From assembly GCA_947625465.1 (NCBI GenBank), contig CANQOK010000004.1, positions 1-64,000 of the forward strand: a stretch of 64,000 nt of DNA, in the 5' to 3' direction. The notes under the pieces are model-generated. The model saw only the letters and a program-made list of their open reading frames with translations, was not told the DNA's origin and did not search any database. Shown here in pieces: positions 33,212-41,917 of the stretch. The position numbers were made by a program, and so were the translations under genes. Origin of the DNA: an uncultured Lachnospiraceae bacterium. GTDB lineage: Bacteria > Bacillota > Clostridia > Lachnospirales > Lachnospiraceae. Position 1 is the stretch's first letter. Each line of letters begins with the position of its first letter.

Positions 33212-34501
33212 ATGAATCTACAGAATGTGGAAAAATTAGAAGGCAATAAGGCGAAGCTGACCGTTGAAGTCGGCGCCGATGTGGTTGAAAAGGCGCTGCA
33301 GAACGCTTATCAGAAGCAGAAAAATAAGATAAACGTACCCGGTTTCAGAAAGGGTAAAGTACCCCGTGCTATGATCGAGCGTATGTACGGCGCCGGTATC
33401 TTCTATGAAGACGCAGTCAACGCGATGATTCCGGAGGCTTATGCGGATGCGGCAACAGAGAGCGGACTGGAGATCGTTGCCCGCCCTGACATTGATATTG
33501 TTCAGATCGAAAAGGGAAAACCGTTTATTTTTACGGCAGAGGTTATCCTGAAGCCGGAAGTAACCCTGGGCGAATACAAGGGAATCGAGGTTGAAAAGAC
33601 AGCTGTTGAAGTGACAGAGGAAGAAGTAGAGCAGGAAGTTGAAAGAGTCAGAAATCAGAATGCCCGTATGATTCCGGTGGAAGACGGCACGATTGAAGAC
33701 GGGGATGAGGCGAAGATCGATTTTGAAGGCTTTATCGACGGCGAGGCCTTTGAAGGCGGTAAGGGTACAGACTATCCGCTGACGATTGGTTCTCACAGCT
33801 TTATCGATACGTTTGAGGAACAGCTGATCGGTAAGAAGACCGGCGATGAAGTAGACGTGAATGTGACATTCCCGGAGGATTATAACCAGGAGAGTCTGCA
33901 GGGCAAGCCCGCATTGTTTAAAGTGACCATTAAGGATGTGAAGCGGAAAGAACTGCCTGAGGCAGATGATGATTTCGCGCAGGATGTTTCCGAATTTGAC
34001 ACCATGGATGAGTACAAAGCCGATCTGAAGAAGCAGATTACGGAGCGGAAAGAGCAGCAGGCTAAGAATGAAAAAGAAGATAAAATTTTAGAGAAGATCG
34101 TTGCGAATTCCCAGATGGAGATCCCGGATCCGATGATCGATACGCAGGTTCAGAATATGCTGCAGGATTTTGCACAGCGTCTGCAGGCGCAGGGCCTTAA
34201 CATGGATCAGTATATGCAGTTTACCGGAATGACGGCAGACAGTCTGCAGGAACAGATGCGCCCGCAGGCAGTAAAGCGGATTCAGACCAGACTGGTATTA
34301 GAGGCGATCGCTGCGGCTGAGAAGATTGAGGCGACCGACGAGGAGTACGAGGCAGAGATCGAGAAGATGGCTTCCATGTATCAGATGGAAAAGGATAAGC
34401 TGATGGAAATGATCGGTGAGAGTGAGAAGACCAACATTACAAGCGATATCGCGGTACAGAAAGCGGTTGATTTTGTAGTGGAACACGCAAAAGAGGTATA
34501 A
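33212..34501 (+). CDS. tig: Trigger factor
   Basis: Ribosome-bound chaperone and peptidyl-prolyl isomerase of 429 residues. The ribosome-docking motif [17 protein letters not shown] is at residues 45-61. An FKBP-type domain follows (about 150-240, '[22 protein letters not shown]'), and the helical C-terminal arms include a Met/Gln-rich segment '[19 protein letters not shown]'. AAGGAGG precedes the ATG. It heads the tig-clpP-clpX-lon-ysxC order widespread in Firmicutes, linking folding and proteolysis. Confidence 0.97.
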   Translation: MNLQNVEKLEGNKAKLTVEVGADVVEKALQNAYQKQKNKINVPGFRKGKVPRAMIERMYGAGIFYEDAVNAMIPEAYADAATESGLEIVARPDIDIVQIEKGKPFIFTAEVILKPEVTLGEYKGIEVEKTAVEVTEEEVEQEVERVRNQNARMIPVEDGTIEDGDEAKIDFEGFIDGEAFEGGKGTDYPLTIGSHSFIDTFEEQLIGKKTGDEVDVNVTFPEDYNQESLQGKPALFKVTIKDVKRKELPEADDDFAQDVSEFDTMDEYKADLKKQITERKEQQAKNEKEDKILEKIVANSQMEIPDPMIDTQVQNMLQDFAQRLQAQGLNMDQYMQFTGMTADSLQEQMRPQAVKRIQTRLVLEAIAAAEKIEATDEEYEAEIEKMASMYQMEKDKLMEMIGESEKTNITSDIAVQKAVDFVVEHAKEV

Positions 34502-34512
34502 CAGTTAAAAAC

Positions 34513-34542
34513 GGGAGTGTTGCGGCGTCGCCGGGCACTCCC
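34513..34542 (+). other. Intercistronic hairpin between tig and clpP
   Basis: GGGAGTG (34513-34519) pairs with CACTCCC (34536-34542), and an inner CGGC/GCCG stem extends it. No T run follows, so this is more likely an RNA-processing or partial attenuation point than a full terminator. Confidence 0.6.
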
Positions 34543-34587
34543 TGTATGTATCAGATCGGAGATCAGTGCTCCGGACAGGAGGAAGAA

Positions 34588-35172
34588 ATGGCATTAGTAC
34601 CTTATGTGATTGAGCAGACCGGAAGAGGAGAGCGTTCCTATGATATTTATTCCCGTCTGTTAAAGGAGAGAATTATTTTTCTGGGAGAAGAAGTCAATGA
34701 CGTAACGTCAAGTCTGATCGTGTCTCAGATGTTGTTTTTGGAGTCGGAGGATCCGGGAAAGGATATCCATTTGTATATCAACAGCCCGGGCGGATCCGTA
34801 ACAGCCGGCATGGCGATCTACGATACCATGCAGTATATTAAATGCGATGTATCTACGATCTGTATGGGCATGGCGGCCAGCATGGGCGCGTTCCTTCTGG
34901 CAGGCGGCGCGAAGGGCAAGCGTCTGATCCTGCCGAATGCGGAAGTGATGATCCATCAGCCTTCCGGCGGTGCGCAGGGACAGGCGACAGAGATTCAGAT
35001 CACGGCGGAGCATATCCTGAAGACAAAGAAGAAGTTAAATGAGATTCTGGCCCAGAATACAGGAAAACCGCTGGAGATCGTAGAGGCGGATACAGAGCGG
35101 GATTACTGGATGTCGGCGGAAGAAGCGCTGGAATATGGCCTGGTAGACCGTGTGATCGAGAACCGTCAGTAG
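34588..35172 (+). CDS. clpP: ATP-dependent Clp protease proteolytic subunit
   Basis: The 194-residue peptidase forms the tetradecameric ClpP chamber. The catalytic Ser98 lies in '[15 protein letters not shown]' and His123 in '[17 protein letters not shown]'. The N-terminus '[23 protein letters not shown]' includes the gate and the processing region. The ATG at 34588 follows AGGAGG; an in-frame ATG at 34546 lies just beyond the intercistronic hairpin and has no good site. ClpX follows 40 bases later. Confidence 0.97.
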   Translation: MALVPYVIEQTGRGERSYDIYSRLLKERIIFLGEEVNDVTSSLIVSQMLFLESEDPGKDIHLYINSPGGSVTAGMAIYDTMQYIKCDVSTICMGMAASMGAFLLAGGAKGKRLILPNAEVMIHQPSGGAQGQATEIQITAEHILKTKKKLNEILAQNTGKPLEIVEADTERDYWMSAEEALEYGLVDRVIENRQ

Positions 35173-35212
35173 AAAAGGGAGCTTGGAATCATGCTCCGGA
35201 ATGGAGAATAAT

Positions 35213-36460
35213 ATGCCGAATCGAAGAGATTTTACAGAAGATCTGCGCTGCTCTTTTTGCGGCAGATTTCAGTCGCAGGTCCGGAAACTGATCGAAGGGC
35301 CGAACAATATTTATATCTGCGATGCCTGTATCGATCTGTGTCAGGAACTGATCGACGAGGAATTTGGCAGAGAAGAAGCCGGAGATTTGGAACCGTTTGA
35401 GATCAATCTGTGCAAGCCTATGGAAATGAAGGCGCTGCTGGATGAATATGTGGTTGGGCAGGACGAGGCCAAGAAGGTGCTTTCGGTAGCGGTCTATAAT
35501 CATTACAAACGGATCACCGCAAAGCGGGATACGGATGTGGAACTGCAGAAGAGCAATGTGCTGCTGCTGGGACCTACCGGCTGCGGTAAGACTTATCTGG
35601 CGCAGTCGCTTGCGAAGATCTTAAATGTACCGTTTGCCATTGCCGACGCCACCACACTGACAGAAGCCGGTTATGTGGGCGAAGATGTGGAGAATATCCT
35701 GTTAAAGATCATTCAGGCAGCGGACTATGATATCGAACGGGCGCAGATGGGAATCATCTATATCGATGAGATCGATAAGATTACCAAGAAGTCGGAAAAT
35801 GTGTCGATCACCAGAGACGTATCCGGTGAGGGCGTGCAGCAGGCGCTGCTGAAGATCCTGGAAGGGACGATTGCCAGCGTTCCGCCTCAGGGCGGCAGAA
35901 AACACCCGCAGCAGGAACTGATCGAGATCGATACGACCAATATTTTGTTTATTTGCGGCGGCGCGTTTGACGGACTGGAGAAGATCATAGAACACCGGAT
36001 GGATAAACAGTCCATCGGCTTTGACGCCTATGTAAAAGATAAGCGGGATCATCTCCTGGATGAGATGTTTGCGCAGGTAATGCCGCAGGATCTGATCAAA
36101 TTTGGGCTAATCCCGGAGTTTATCGGCCGTGTGCCGGTGACGGTTGCCTTGAATTCTCTGGATGAAGAAGCGCTGATCCGGATCTTAAAAGAACCGAAAA
36201 ACGCGTTGGTGAAGCAGTATAAGCGCCTGATGGAATTTGACGGTATCGAAGTAGAATTTACGGATGATGCTTTGAAAGAGATCGCAAAACAGGCGCTGGA
36301 ACGGAAAACGGGCGCGAGAGGACTGCGTTCTATTGTGGAAGAGACTATGCTGGATATCATGTATGAGCTGCCGTCTAACGAAACGGTAGGCAAATGCGTG
36401 ATCACGAAAGACGCGGTACTGAAGCTCCAGCAGCCGCAGCTGATCGATAAGGCAAGCTGA
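35213..36460 (+). CDS. clpX: ATP-dependent Clp protease unfoldase ClpX
   Basis: The 415-residue AAA+ unfoldase has an N-terminal C4 zinc finger (CSFCGR...CDACIDLC), Walker A GPTGCGKT, the pore loop GYVGEDVE, Walker B '[10 protein letters not shown]', and the IGF-like ClpP-docking position near '[14 protein letters not shown]'. It selects substrates and feeds ClpP. The ATG at 35213 is preferred because GGAG stands six bases upstream; ATGs at 35183 and 35201 are less well placed. A terminator-like hairpin follows. Confidence 0.97.
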   Translation: MPNRRDFTEDLRCSFCGRFQSQVRKLIEGPNNIYICDACIDLCQELIDEEFGREEAGDLEPFEINLCKPMEMKALLDEYVVGQDEAKKVLSVAVYNHYKRITAKRDTDVELQKSNVLLLGPTGCGKTYLAQSLAKILNVPFAIADATTLTEAGYVGEDVENILLKIIQAADYDIERAQMGIIYIDEIDKITKKSENVSITRDVSGEGVQQALLKILEGTIASVPPQGGRKHPQQELIEIDTTNILFICGGAFDGLEKIIEHRMDKQSIGFDAYVKDKRDHLLDEMFAQVMPQDLIKFGLIPEFIGRVPVTVALNSLDEEALIRILKEPKNALVKQYKRLMEFDGIEVEFTDDALKEIAKQALERKTGARGLRSIVEETMLDIMYELPSNETVGKCVITKDAVLKLQQPQLIDKAS

Positions 36461-36495
36461 CAGACTGCCGAATTTTTAACATGAGAATAAGAATA

Positions 36496-36553
36496 GGCTG
36501 CTGCAGGCTGCTTTTGACCGGATAAAAGTCCGAAAGCATTGCGGCAGCCTTTT
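36496..36553 (+). terminator. Terminator-like hairpin between clpX and lon
   Basis: GGCTGCTGCA (36496-36505) pairs with TGCGGCAGCC (36540-36549) with one G-U pair, followed by a short TTTT. The loop is long (34 bases), so termination may be partial and lon may be read through from clpX. Confidence 0.55.
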
Positions 36554-36586
36554 CAGACACATGGATATATACATGGAGGATTTAGA

Positions 36587-38968
36587 ATGGAATATGAAGA
36601 TGGAATTCTGCCTGTGATACCCTTAAAGAAAAATACCATGCTTCCGGGTATGCTGCAGCATTTTGACATCAATGAAAAAGAGAGCATTAAAGTGATTGAG
36701 ACGGCGATGGCGGGCAATCAGATGATTTTGGCCGTCGGTCTGCGGGAATCAGAGCAAATGCCGCATACTTATGAACTGCAGAAGATCGGAACTATCTGTA
36801 AGATCAGGCAGCTGGCCCGTCTGCGGAAGGGAACGATAAAAGTACTGCTGGACGGCGTACGGCGCGCCGGCTGGACGGAGCTTAATCGAAATACGGAGGA
36901 GATAACGGAGGCCGCGGTCTGTATATTTAAATCGGACGAAAAATCCGGTGAAGCGGAACTGCAGGAGGTTATGTTTCCCATACTGGACGATACCGATGAG
37001 GAATTTGTGCCGAAAAGCCATCGAATTGCGTATATGCGGATCCTCAAAGATCTTCTGAAACAGTATTGCGACGCAGATCATGTGGTTGAAAAGGAACTGG
37101 AAGAAAAACTGCTGGGCATACAGGAGCCGGAAACCTTTGTGGAACGGCTGGCCGTGCATCTGCCTCTGGATTACAGACAGCGGCAGAGTTATCTGGAAGT
37201 GTCGGGACTAACCGGCAGATATGAGCTTCTGTGCCGTCTGATGCAGGAAGAGATTGAAATCTGCATGGTGAAAAACCGTCTGGAGGAAAAAGTAAAAGAG
37301 CAGGTAGAAAAAAATCAGCGGGACTACATACTGCGGGAGCAGATGCGCGTCATTCAGGAAGAACTGGGAGAGAGCAGTCCGGCTGCAGACAGTGAGACTT
37401 ATCTGAAAAAGCTGCAGGAGATCGATCCGCCGGAAGAAATCCGGAAGGGACTGGAAAAAGAGATCAGCCGCTTTCGAGCCCTGCCGTCCAACGCGCCGGA
37501 GAGCAGTATTTTGCGGACCTATCTGGAAACGGCACTGGAGATGCCGTGGAATCAGAGGAGCGAAGACAACCGGGATCTGAAAGCGGCAGGAAGGATTTTG
37601 GAAGCAGACCATTACGGTCTGGAAAAAGTAAAGGAACGGATCATGGAATTTCTGGCAGTCCGGGTTCTGACGCAGGCTAAAGGCGACAGCCCGATCCTCT
37701 GTCTGGTGGGACCGCCCGGCGTAGGAAAGACCTCGATCGCAAAATCCGTTGCCAGAGCGTTAAATAAAGAGTATGTACGGATTTCGCTGGGCGGGATCCG
37801 GGATGAAGCGGAGATCCGCGGACATCGGAGGACCTATATCGGAGCGCTGCCCGGAAGGATTGTGAACGCGCTCAGACAGGCAGGGACCAAAAATCCGGTC
37901 ATGCTGTTTGATGAGATCGATAAGATGGGCAGCGATTATAAAGGCGATCCCGCTTCCGCCATGCTGGAGGTCCTGGATTCCGAGCAGAACAGCCGGTTCC
38001 GGGATAATTATATGGAACTGCCCATCGATCTGTCGGAGGTGCTGTTCATTGCCACTGCCAATGACGCCAATACCATTCCGAAACCGCTGCTTGACCGTAT
38101 GGAACTGATCGAACTCAACAGCTATACGGTGAATGAAAAGGTCCATATCGCAAAAGATCATTTGTGGAAAAAGCAGCTGGAGCGGCACGGACTGCAGCCC
38201 CGCCAGCTTACTATTACGGAAAAGGCGCTGGAGAAGCTGATCGATGGATATACCAGAGAAGCCGGCGTGCGGAATCTGGAACGGAAGATCGGACAGATCT
38301 GCCGAAAGGCAGCCAGAGAAATTGCGGAAAACGGAAAGAAGCAGATTCGGGTGACCGAGCGGAATCTGACCGATTTCCTCGGAAAGGTGATCTATCTGCC
38401 GGATGAACAGAACAGACAGGATGAGATCGGCGTGGTTACCGGACTGGCGTGGACCAGCGTAGGCGGCGATACGCTGCAGATCGAAGTCAATGTGATGGAA
38501 GGCAGGGGAGAGATCCAGATGACCGGCAAGCTGGGAGATGTGATGAAAGAATCCGCCAGTACCGCGCTCAGCTATGTCCGGAGCATTGCGGATGATTACG
38601 GAATTTCCGCCTCTTATTTCAAAAAACACGATCTGCACATTCATGTACCGGAAGGCGCGGTGCCGAAAGACGGTCCGTCTGCCGGAATTACCATGGCGAC
38701 GGCAATGCTGTCGGCAGTCGCGAAGAAACCGGTATCCGCGGATGTGGCGATGACGGGAGAGATCACGCTGCGCGGCCGGGTACTGCCGATCGGCGGACTA
38801 AAGGAAAAAATGCTGGCCGCGAAGATGACCGGTATGAAAACCGTGATCGTGCCGGAAGCCAACCGGCGCGACGTGGAAGAGATTGATGATGAGATCAAAG
38901 AAGGCTTATCGGTTGTGTATGCAGGCACCATGGAAACCGTAATTGAAAAAGCACTGGTACAAAAATAG
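36587..38968 (+). CDS. lon: ATP-dependent protease Lon (LonA)
   Basis: The 793-residue protein contains an N-terminal substrate-binding LON domain ('LPVIPLKKNTMLPGMLQHFDI'), a coiled-coil region, an AAA+ domain with Walker A GPPGVGKTS, and the protease domain. The catalytic dyad is Ser698 in 'KDGPSAGITMATAM' and Lys741 in 'GGLKEKMLAAK', with the expected 43-residue spacing. It degrades misfolded and regulatory proteins in the cytosol. The ATG at 36587 follows GGAGG; the frame extends upstream only through the hairpin. Confidence 0.97.
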   Translation: MEYEDGILPVIPLKKNTMLPGMLQHFDINEKESIKVIETAMAGNQMILAVGLRESEQMPHTYELQKIGTICKIRQLARLRKGTIKVLLDGVRRAGWTELNRNTEEITEAAVCIFKSDEKSGEAELQEVMFPILDDTDEEFVPKSHRIAYMRILKDLLKQYCDADHVVEKELEEKLLGIQEPETFVERLAVHLPLDYRQRQSYLEVSGLTGRYELLCRLMQEEIEICMVKNRLEEKVKEQVEKNQRDYILREQMRVIQEELGESSPAADSETYLKKLQEIDPPEEIRKGLEKEISRFRALPSNAPESSILRTYLETALEMPWNQRSEDNRDLKAAGRILEADHYGLEKVKERIMEFLAVRVLTQAKGDSPILCLVGPPGVGKTSIAKSVARALNKEYVRISLGGIRDEAEIRGHRRTYIGALPGRIVNALRQAGTKNPVMLFDEIDKMGSDYKGDPASAMLEVLDSEQNSRFRDNYMELPIDLSEVLFIATANDANTIPKPLLDRMELIELNSYTVNEKVHIAKDHLWKKQLERHGLQPRQLTITEKALEKLIDGYTREAGVRNLERKIGQICRKAAREIAENGKKQIRVTERNLTDFLGKVIYLPDEQNRQDEIGVVTGLAWTSVGGDTLQIEVNVMEGRGEIQMTGKLGDVMKESASTALSYVRSIADDYGISASYFKKHDLHIHVPEGAVPKDGPSAGITMATAMLSAVAKKPVSADVAMTGEITLRGRVLPIGGLKEKMLAAKMTGMKTVIVPEANRRDVEEIDDEIKEGLSVVYAGTMETVIEKALVQK

Positions 38969-38981
38969 AAACGGAGTTATA

Positions 38982-39596
38982 ATGATCATAAGAAATGTTG
39001 AACTGGAAACGGTGTGCGGCATCACCAGCAGACTTCCGGAGAATACGCAGCCGGAGATCGCTTTTGCGGGGAAATCCAACGTAGGAAAATCTTCCCTGAT
39101 CAACGGCCTGATGGACCGGAAATCGCTGGCGCGTACCTCGTCGCAGCCCGGGAAAACCCAGACGATTAACTTTTATCATATCAATCGCGCATTTTACTAT
39201 GTTGATCTGCCGGGATACGGGTACGCCAAAGTGTCCCAGAGCGTACAGGCAAAGTGGGGCACTATGGTAGAACGGTATCTGCACCATTCAAAACAGCTGA
39301 AAGCGGTGTTTTTGCTGATCGATATCCGGCACGCGCCCGGCGCCAATGATAAACAGATGTATCAGTGGATCGTGCAGAACGGATATGAGCCGATTTTGAT
39401 CGCGACCAAGCTGGATAAGCTGAAACGCAGTCAGGTGCCGAAGCAGCTGAAGCTGATCCGGGAGGAACTGGGTGCCCTGCCGAATGCCCGCCTGTTTCCG
39501 TTTTCGGCGGAGACCAAACAGGGCAGAGAAGAAATTTGGGCTCTGATCGAAGCACTGGTTGCCGATGGTACCAATGAAGAAGCTGTCACAGAATAG
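38982..39596 (+). CDS. ysxC: Ribosome biogenesis GTPase EngB/YsxC
   Basis: The 204-residue GTPase needed for 50S subunit assembly has G1 GKSNVGKSS, G3 'DLPGYGYAK', and G4 'TKLDK'. Its start at 38982, 13 bases after the lon stop with GGAG upstream, is chosen over an in-frame GTG overlapping lon. The lon-ysxC pairing is classical for Firmicutes. Confidence 0.96.
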   Translation: MIIRNVELETVCGITSRLPENTQPEIAFAGKSNVGKSSLINGLMDRKSLARTSSQPGKTQTINFYHINRAFYYVDLPGYGYAKVSQSVQAKWGTMVERYLHHSKQLKAVFLLIDIRHAPGANDKQMYQWIVQNGYEPILIATKLDKLKRSQVPKQLKLIREELGALPNARLFPFSAETKQGREEIWALIEALVADGTNEEAVTE

Positions 39597-39613
39597 AAAG
39601 GACGGTGGCGAAT

Positions 39614-40132
39614 ATGGCAATGGATTCATCCACGCTGTATAAGCTGGTAATTTTATATATGCTGAACCGGGTGGATTTCCCGCTGACAAATTCACAGATC
39701 TCCGGTTTTTTTCTGGAAAAGAACTATACCAATTATTTTACGCTGCAGCAGTCCCTGAATGAACTGATCGAAGAAGATCTGCTGACAACCAATTCGGTAA
39801 GAAATACGACCTATTATTATGTGACGACAGAGGGGTATGAGACGCTGGGATATTTTCGCAACAAGATTCCCATGCCGATCATTGATGATGTGGATACCTT
39901 TCTGATGGAGAATAAATATGAGCTTCGGAATGAAGTGGGAACCATTTCGGATTACTACCGGAACGCCAATCAGGAATATGTGGTGCACTGTCAGGTGAAG
40001 GAAGGAAAATCCACCCTGATCGAATTGAATCTGGCTGTTACCAACCGGGAAGAAGCGGAACTGATGTGCAACAACTGGAAAGAAGCCAGTCAGGAGATCT
40101 ATGCGTATGTGATTGAGCAGTTAAGCCGTTAG
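39614..40132 (+). CDS. DUF4364-family winged-helix protein
   Basis: The 172-residue protein matches the DUF4364 pattern of Clostridia. A winged helix is formed by 'LYKLVILYMLNRVDFPLTNSQISGFF' and 'YFTLQQSLNELIEEDLLTTNSVRNTTYYYVTTEGYETLG', followed by a beta-rich end. It is presumed to be a PadR/MarR-like DNA-binding regulator, but the target and ligand are unknown. It lies 17 bases after ysxC and may be co-transcribed with the quality-control operon. Confidence 0.85.
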   Translation: MAMDSSTLYKLVILYMLNRVDFPLTNSQISGFFLEKNYTNYFTLQQSLNELIEEDLLTTNSVRNTTYYYVTTEGYETLGYFRNKIPMPIIDDVDTFLMENKYELRNEVGTISDYYRNANQEYVVHCQVKEGKSTLIELNLAVTNREEAELMCNNWKEASQEIYAYVIEQLSR

Positions 40133-40164
40133 GCGGAAAGTCAGAAAGGCGAAGAATCAGGAAA

Positions 40165-41322
40165 ATGACAAATTGGCTGATTAAATTATTTATTAAAAAT
40201 CCAGAGGATTATCAAAACCGGGAGGTAAGAAAGCAGTACGGGATCCTGGGCGGTGTTATGGGCATCGTCTGTAACGTACTGCTTTTTTTCATAAAATATA
40301 TCATGGGCTCCATGGCGAATTCCATTGCGATCCTGTCGGACGCCTTTAACAATCTGTCTGACAGCGCCAGCTGTGTGGTTACCATGTTCGGTTTTAAAAT
40401 AGCGGCGAAGCCGGCGGATAAAGGGCATCCGTTCGGCCATGGGCGAATGGAATACCTGATGTCTCTGGTGATCGCGGCCCTGATTTTGCTGGTGGGGCTG
40501 GAATTACTGGGCGATTCTTTCGGGAAAGTCCTGAATCCGGAACCGGTGGAGTTTCAATGGATTATTTTAATCTCCCTGCTGTTTTCCATAGCCGTAAAAC
40601 TCTGGATGTGTCTGTTTAACCGGAAACTGGGAAACCGGATCCGATCTTCCGTTATGCTGGCGACGGCGCAGGACAGTAAAAATGATGTGATCGTTACTTC
40701 TGCGACCGTGATCGCCCTGGTCGGCACTCTGTTTACCGATCTGCCCCTGGACGGGATCATGGGCGTACTGGTTTCATTATTTGTTCTGCATTCCGGATAT
40801 TCGATCATTAAAGACACTGTCGATATGCTGCTGGGACAGCCGGCGGACGAAAAACTGGTGGAAGAATTAAAGGACCTGGTGCTGTCCCATGACCGGATCC
40901 TGGGGATCCATGATCTGATCCTGCACAGTTACGGGCCGGGAAAGCTGATCGGAAGCGCCCATGTGGAAGTAAGCGCGAATGAAAATCTGCTGGAGATTCA
41001 TGAACAGGTAGACCATATCGAACAGGATATTGCCGAACAGTTCCGCATTACAATGACCTTACATATGGATCCGGTCGATCTGGAAAGTAAAGAACGGACC
41101 AGGTGCCGGAAACTGGTCGAGGATATTTTGGATCAAAAAAATCCCGCGCTCAGTATCCATGATTTTCGCGTTATCACGCATGCCGGCGTAACGGAACTGT
41201 TTTTCGATGTTCTGATCCCGTATGGGGATCCCTGTACGGAAGAAGAACTTCAGACTTATATCGATACAGAACTGCAGAAAGCCGGGACCTATCGGACACG
41301 GATCACGTTCGACAGAGGGTAG
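40165..41322 (+). CDS. Cation diffusion facilitator transporter
   Basis: The 385-residue protein has six membrane segments with the CDF metal motif 'SIAILSDAFNNLSDSASCVV' (HD/DD-type, here D-x-x-x-D) in helix 2 and 'DSKNDVIVTSATVIAL' in helix 5, and a cytosolic C-terminal metal-sensing domain ('IHDLILHSYGPGKLIGSAHVEVSA'). The C-terminus is longer than usual by about 60 residues, with a second ferredoxin-like repeat. It exports divalent metals (Mn, Zn, Fe or Co); the metal cannot be assigned from sequence. There is a weak ribosome site (CAGGAA). Confidence 0.93.
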   Translation: MTNWLIKLFIKNPEDYQNREVRKQYGILGGVMGIVCNVLLFFIKYIMGSMANSIAILSDAFNNLSDSASCVVTMFGFKIAAKPADKGHPFGHGRMEYLMSLVIAALILLVGLELLGDSFGKVLNPEPVEFQWIILISLLFSIAVKLWMCLFNRKLGNRIRSSVMLATAQDSKNDVIVTSATVIALVGTLFTDLPLDGIMGVLVSLFVLHSGYSIIKDTVDMLLGQPADEKLVEELKDLVLSHDRILGIHDLILHSYGPGKLIGSAHVEVSANENLLEIHEQVDHIEQDIAEQFRITMTLHMDPVDLESKERTRCRKLVEDILDQKNPALSIHDFRVITHAGVTELFFDVLIPYGDPCTEEELQTYIDTELQKAGTYRTRITFDRG

Positions 41323-41366
41323 CGGAAAAATACAGAAATAAAAACAATAAGAAAGGAAGGAATCAG

Positions 41367-41909
41367 ATGGAATTAACAGAAGCAATCAAAACAAGAAGAA
41401 GTATCCGGAAGTTTAAACCGGAGTCGGTCAGTCATGAGACACTGGAGCAGATCGTAGCGGTCAGCGCCTATGCGCCGTCCTGGAAAAATTCGCAGACAGC
41501 CCATTATATTGTCGTGGAGGATCCGGAGAAGATCCGCCGCATTGCAGCCGAAGCGGTATTGGGATTTCAGCACAACACCGAGATCATAGCGGGATGCGCT
41601 TCTCTGGTCGTGCTGGTTTCCACTGCCAAAAAGTGCGGATATGAAAAAGACGGTTCTTATACCACTTCCAAAAAAGATAAGTGGGAGATGTTTGACGCGG
41701 GAATCGCGGCGCAGACCTTTGCGCTGGCAGCCCATGATCAGGGCGTCGGAACCGTGATCCTCGGAATTTTTGATGAAGCAAAGGTGGCGGAAATCATTGA
41801 TCTGCCGGAAGGGCAGAATGTTTCCGCTCTGATCGCGGCAGGATATCCGGACATGACTCCGCCGTCTCCCGTGCGGAAAAGCGTGGAGGAACTGTTGGAG
41901 TATCGATAG
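41367..41909 (+). CDS. Nitroreductase-family flavoprotein
   Basis: The 180-residue protein has the nitroreductase fold: 'AIKTRRSIRKFKPESVSHETLEQI' binding FMN phosphate, 'APSWKNSQTAHYIVVEDPEK', 'DAGIAAQTFALAAHDQGVGTV' and 'AAGYPDMTPPSPVRKSVEEL'. It reduces nitro- or quinone-type compounds with NAD(P)H; the physiological substrate is unknown. AAGGAAGGAA precedes the ATG. The GH31 gene starts eight bases after its stop, so they are co-transcribed. Confidence 0.92.
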   Translation: MELTEAIKTRRSIRKFKPESVSHETLEQIVAVSAYAPSWKNSQTAHYIVVEDPEKIRRIAAEAVLGFQHNTEIIAGCASLVVLVSTAKKCGYEKDGSYTTSKKDKWEMFDAGIAAQTFALAAHDQGVGTVILGIFDEAKVAEIIDLPEGQNVSALIAAGYPDMTPPSPVRKSVEELLEYR

Positions 41910-41917
41910 GAGGAAGT

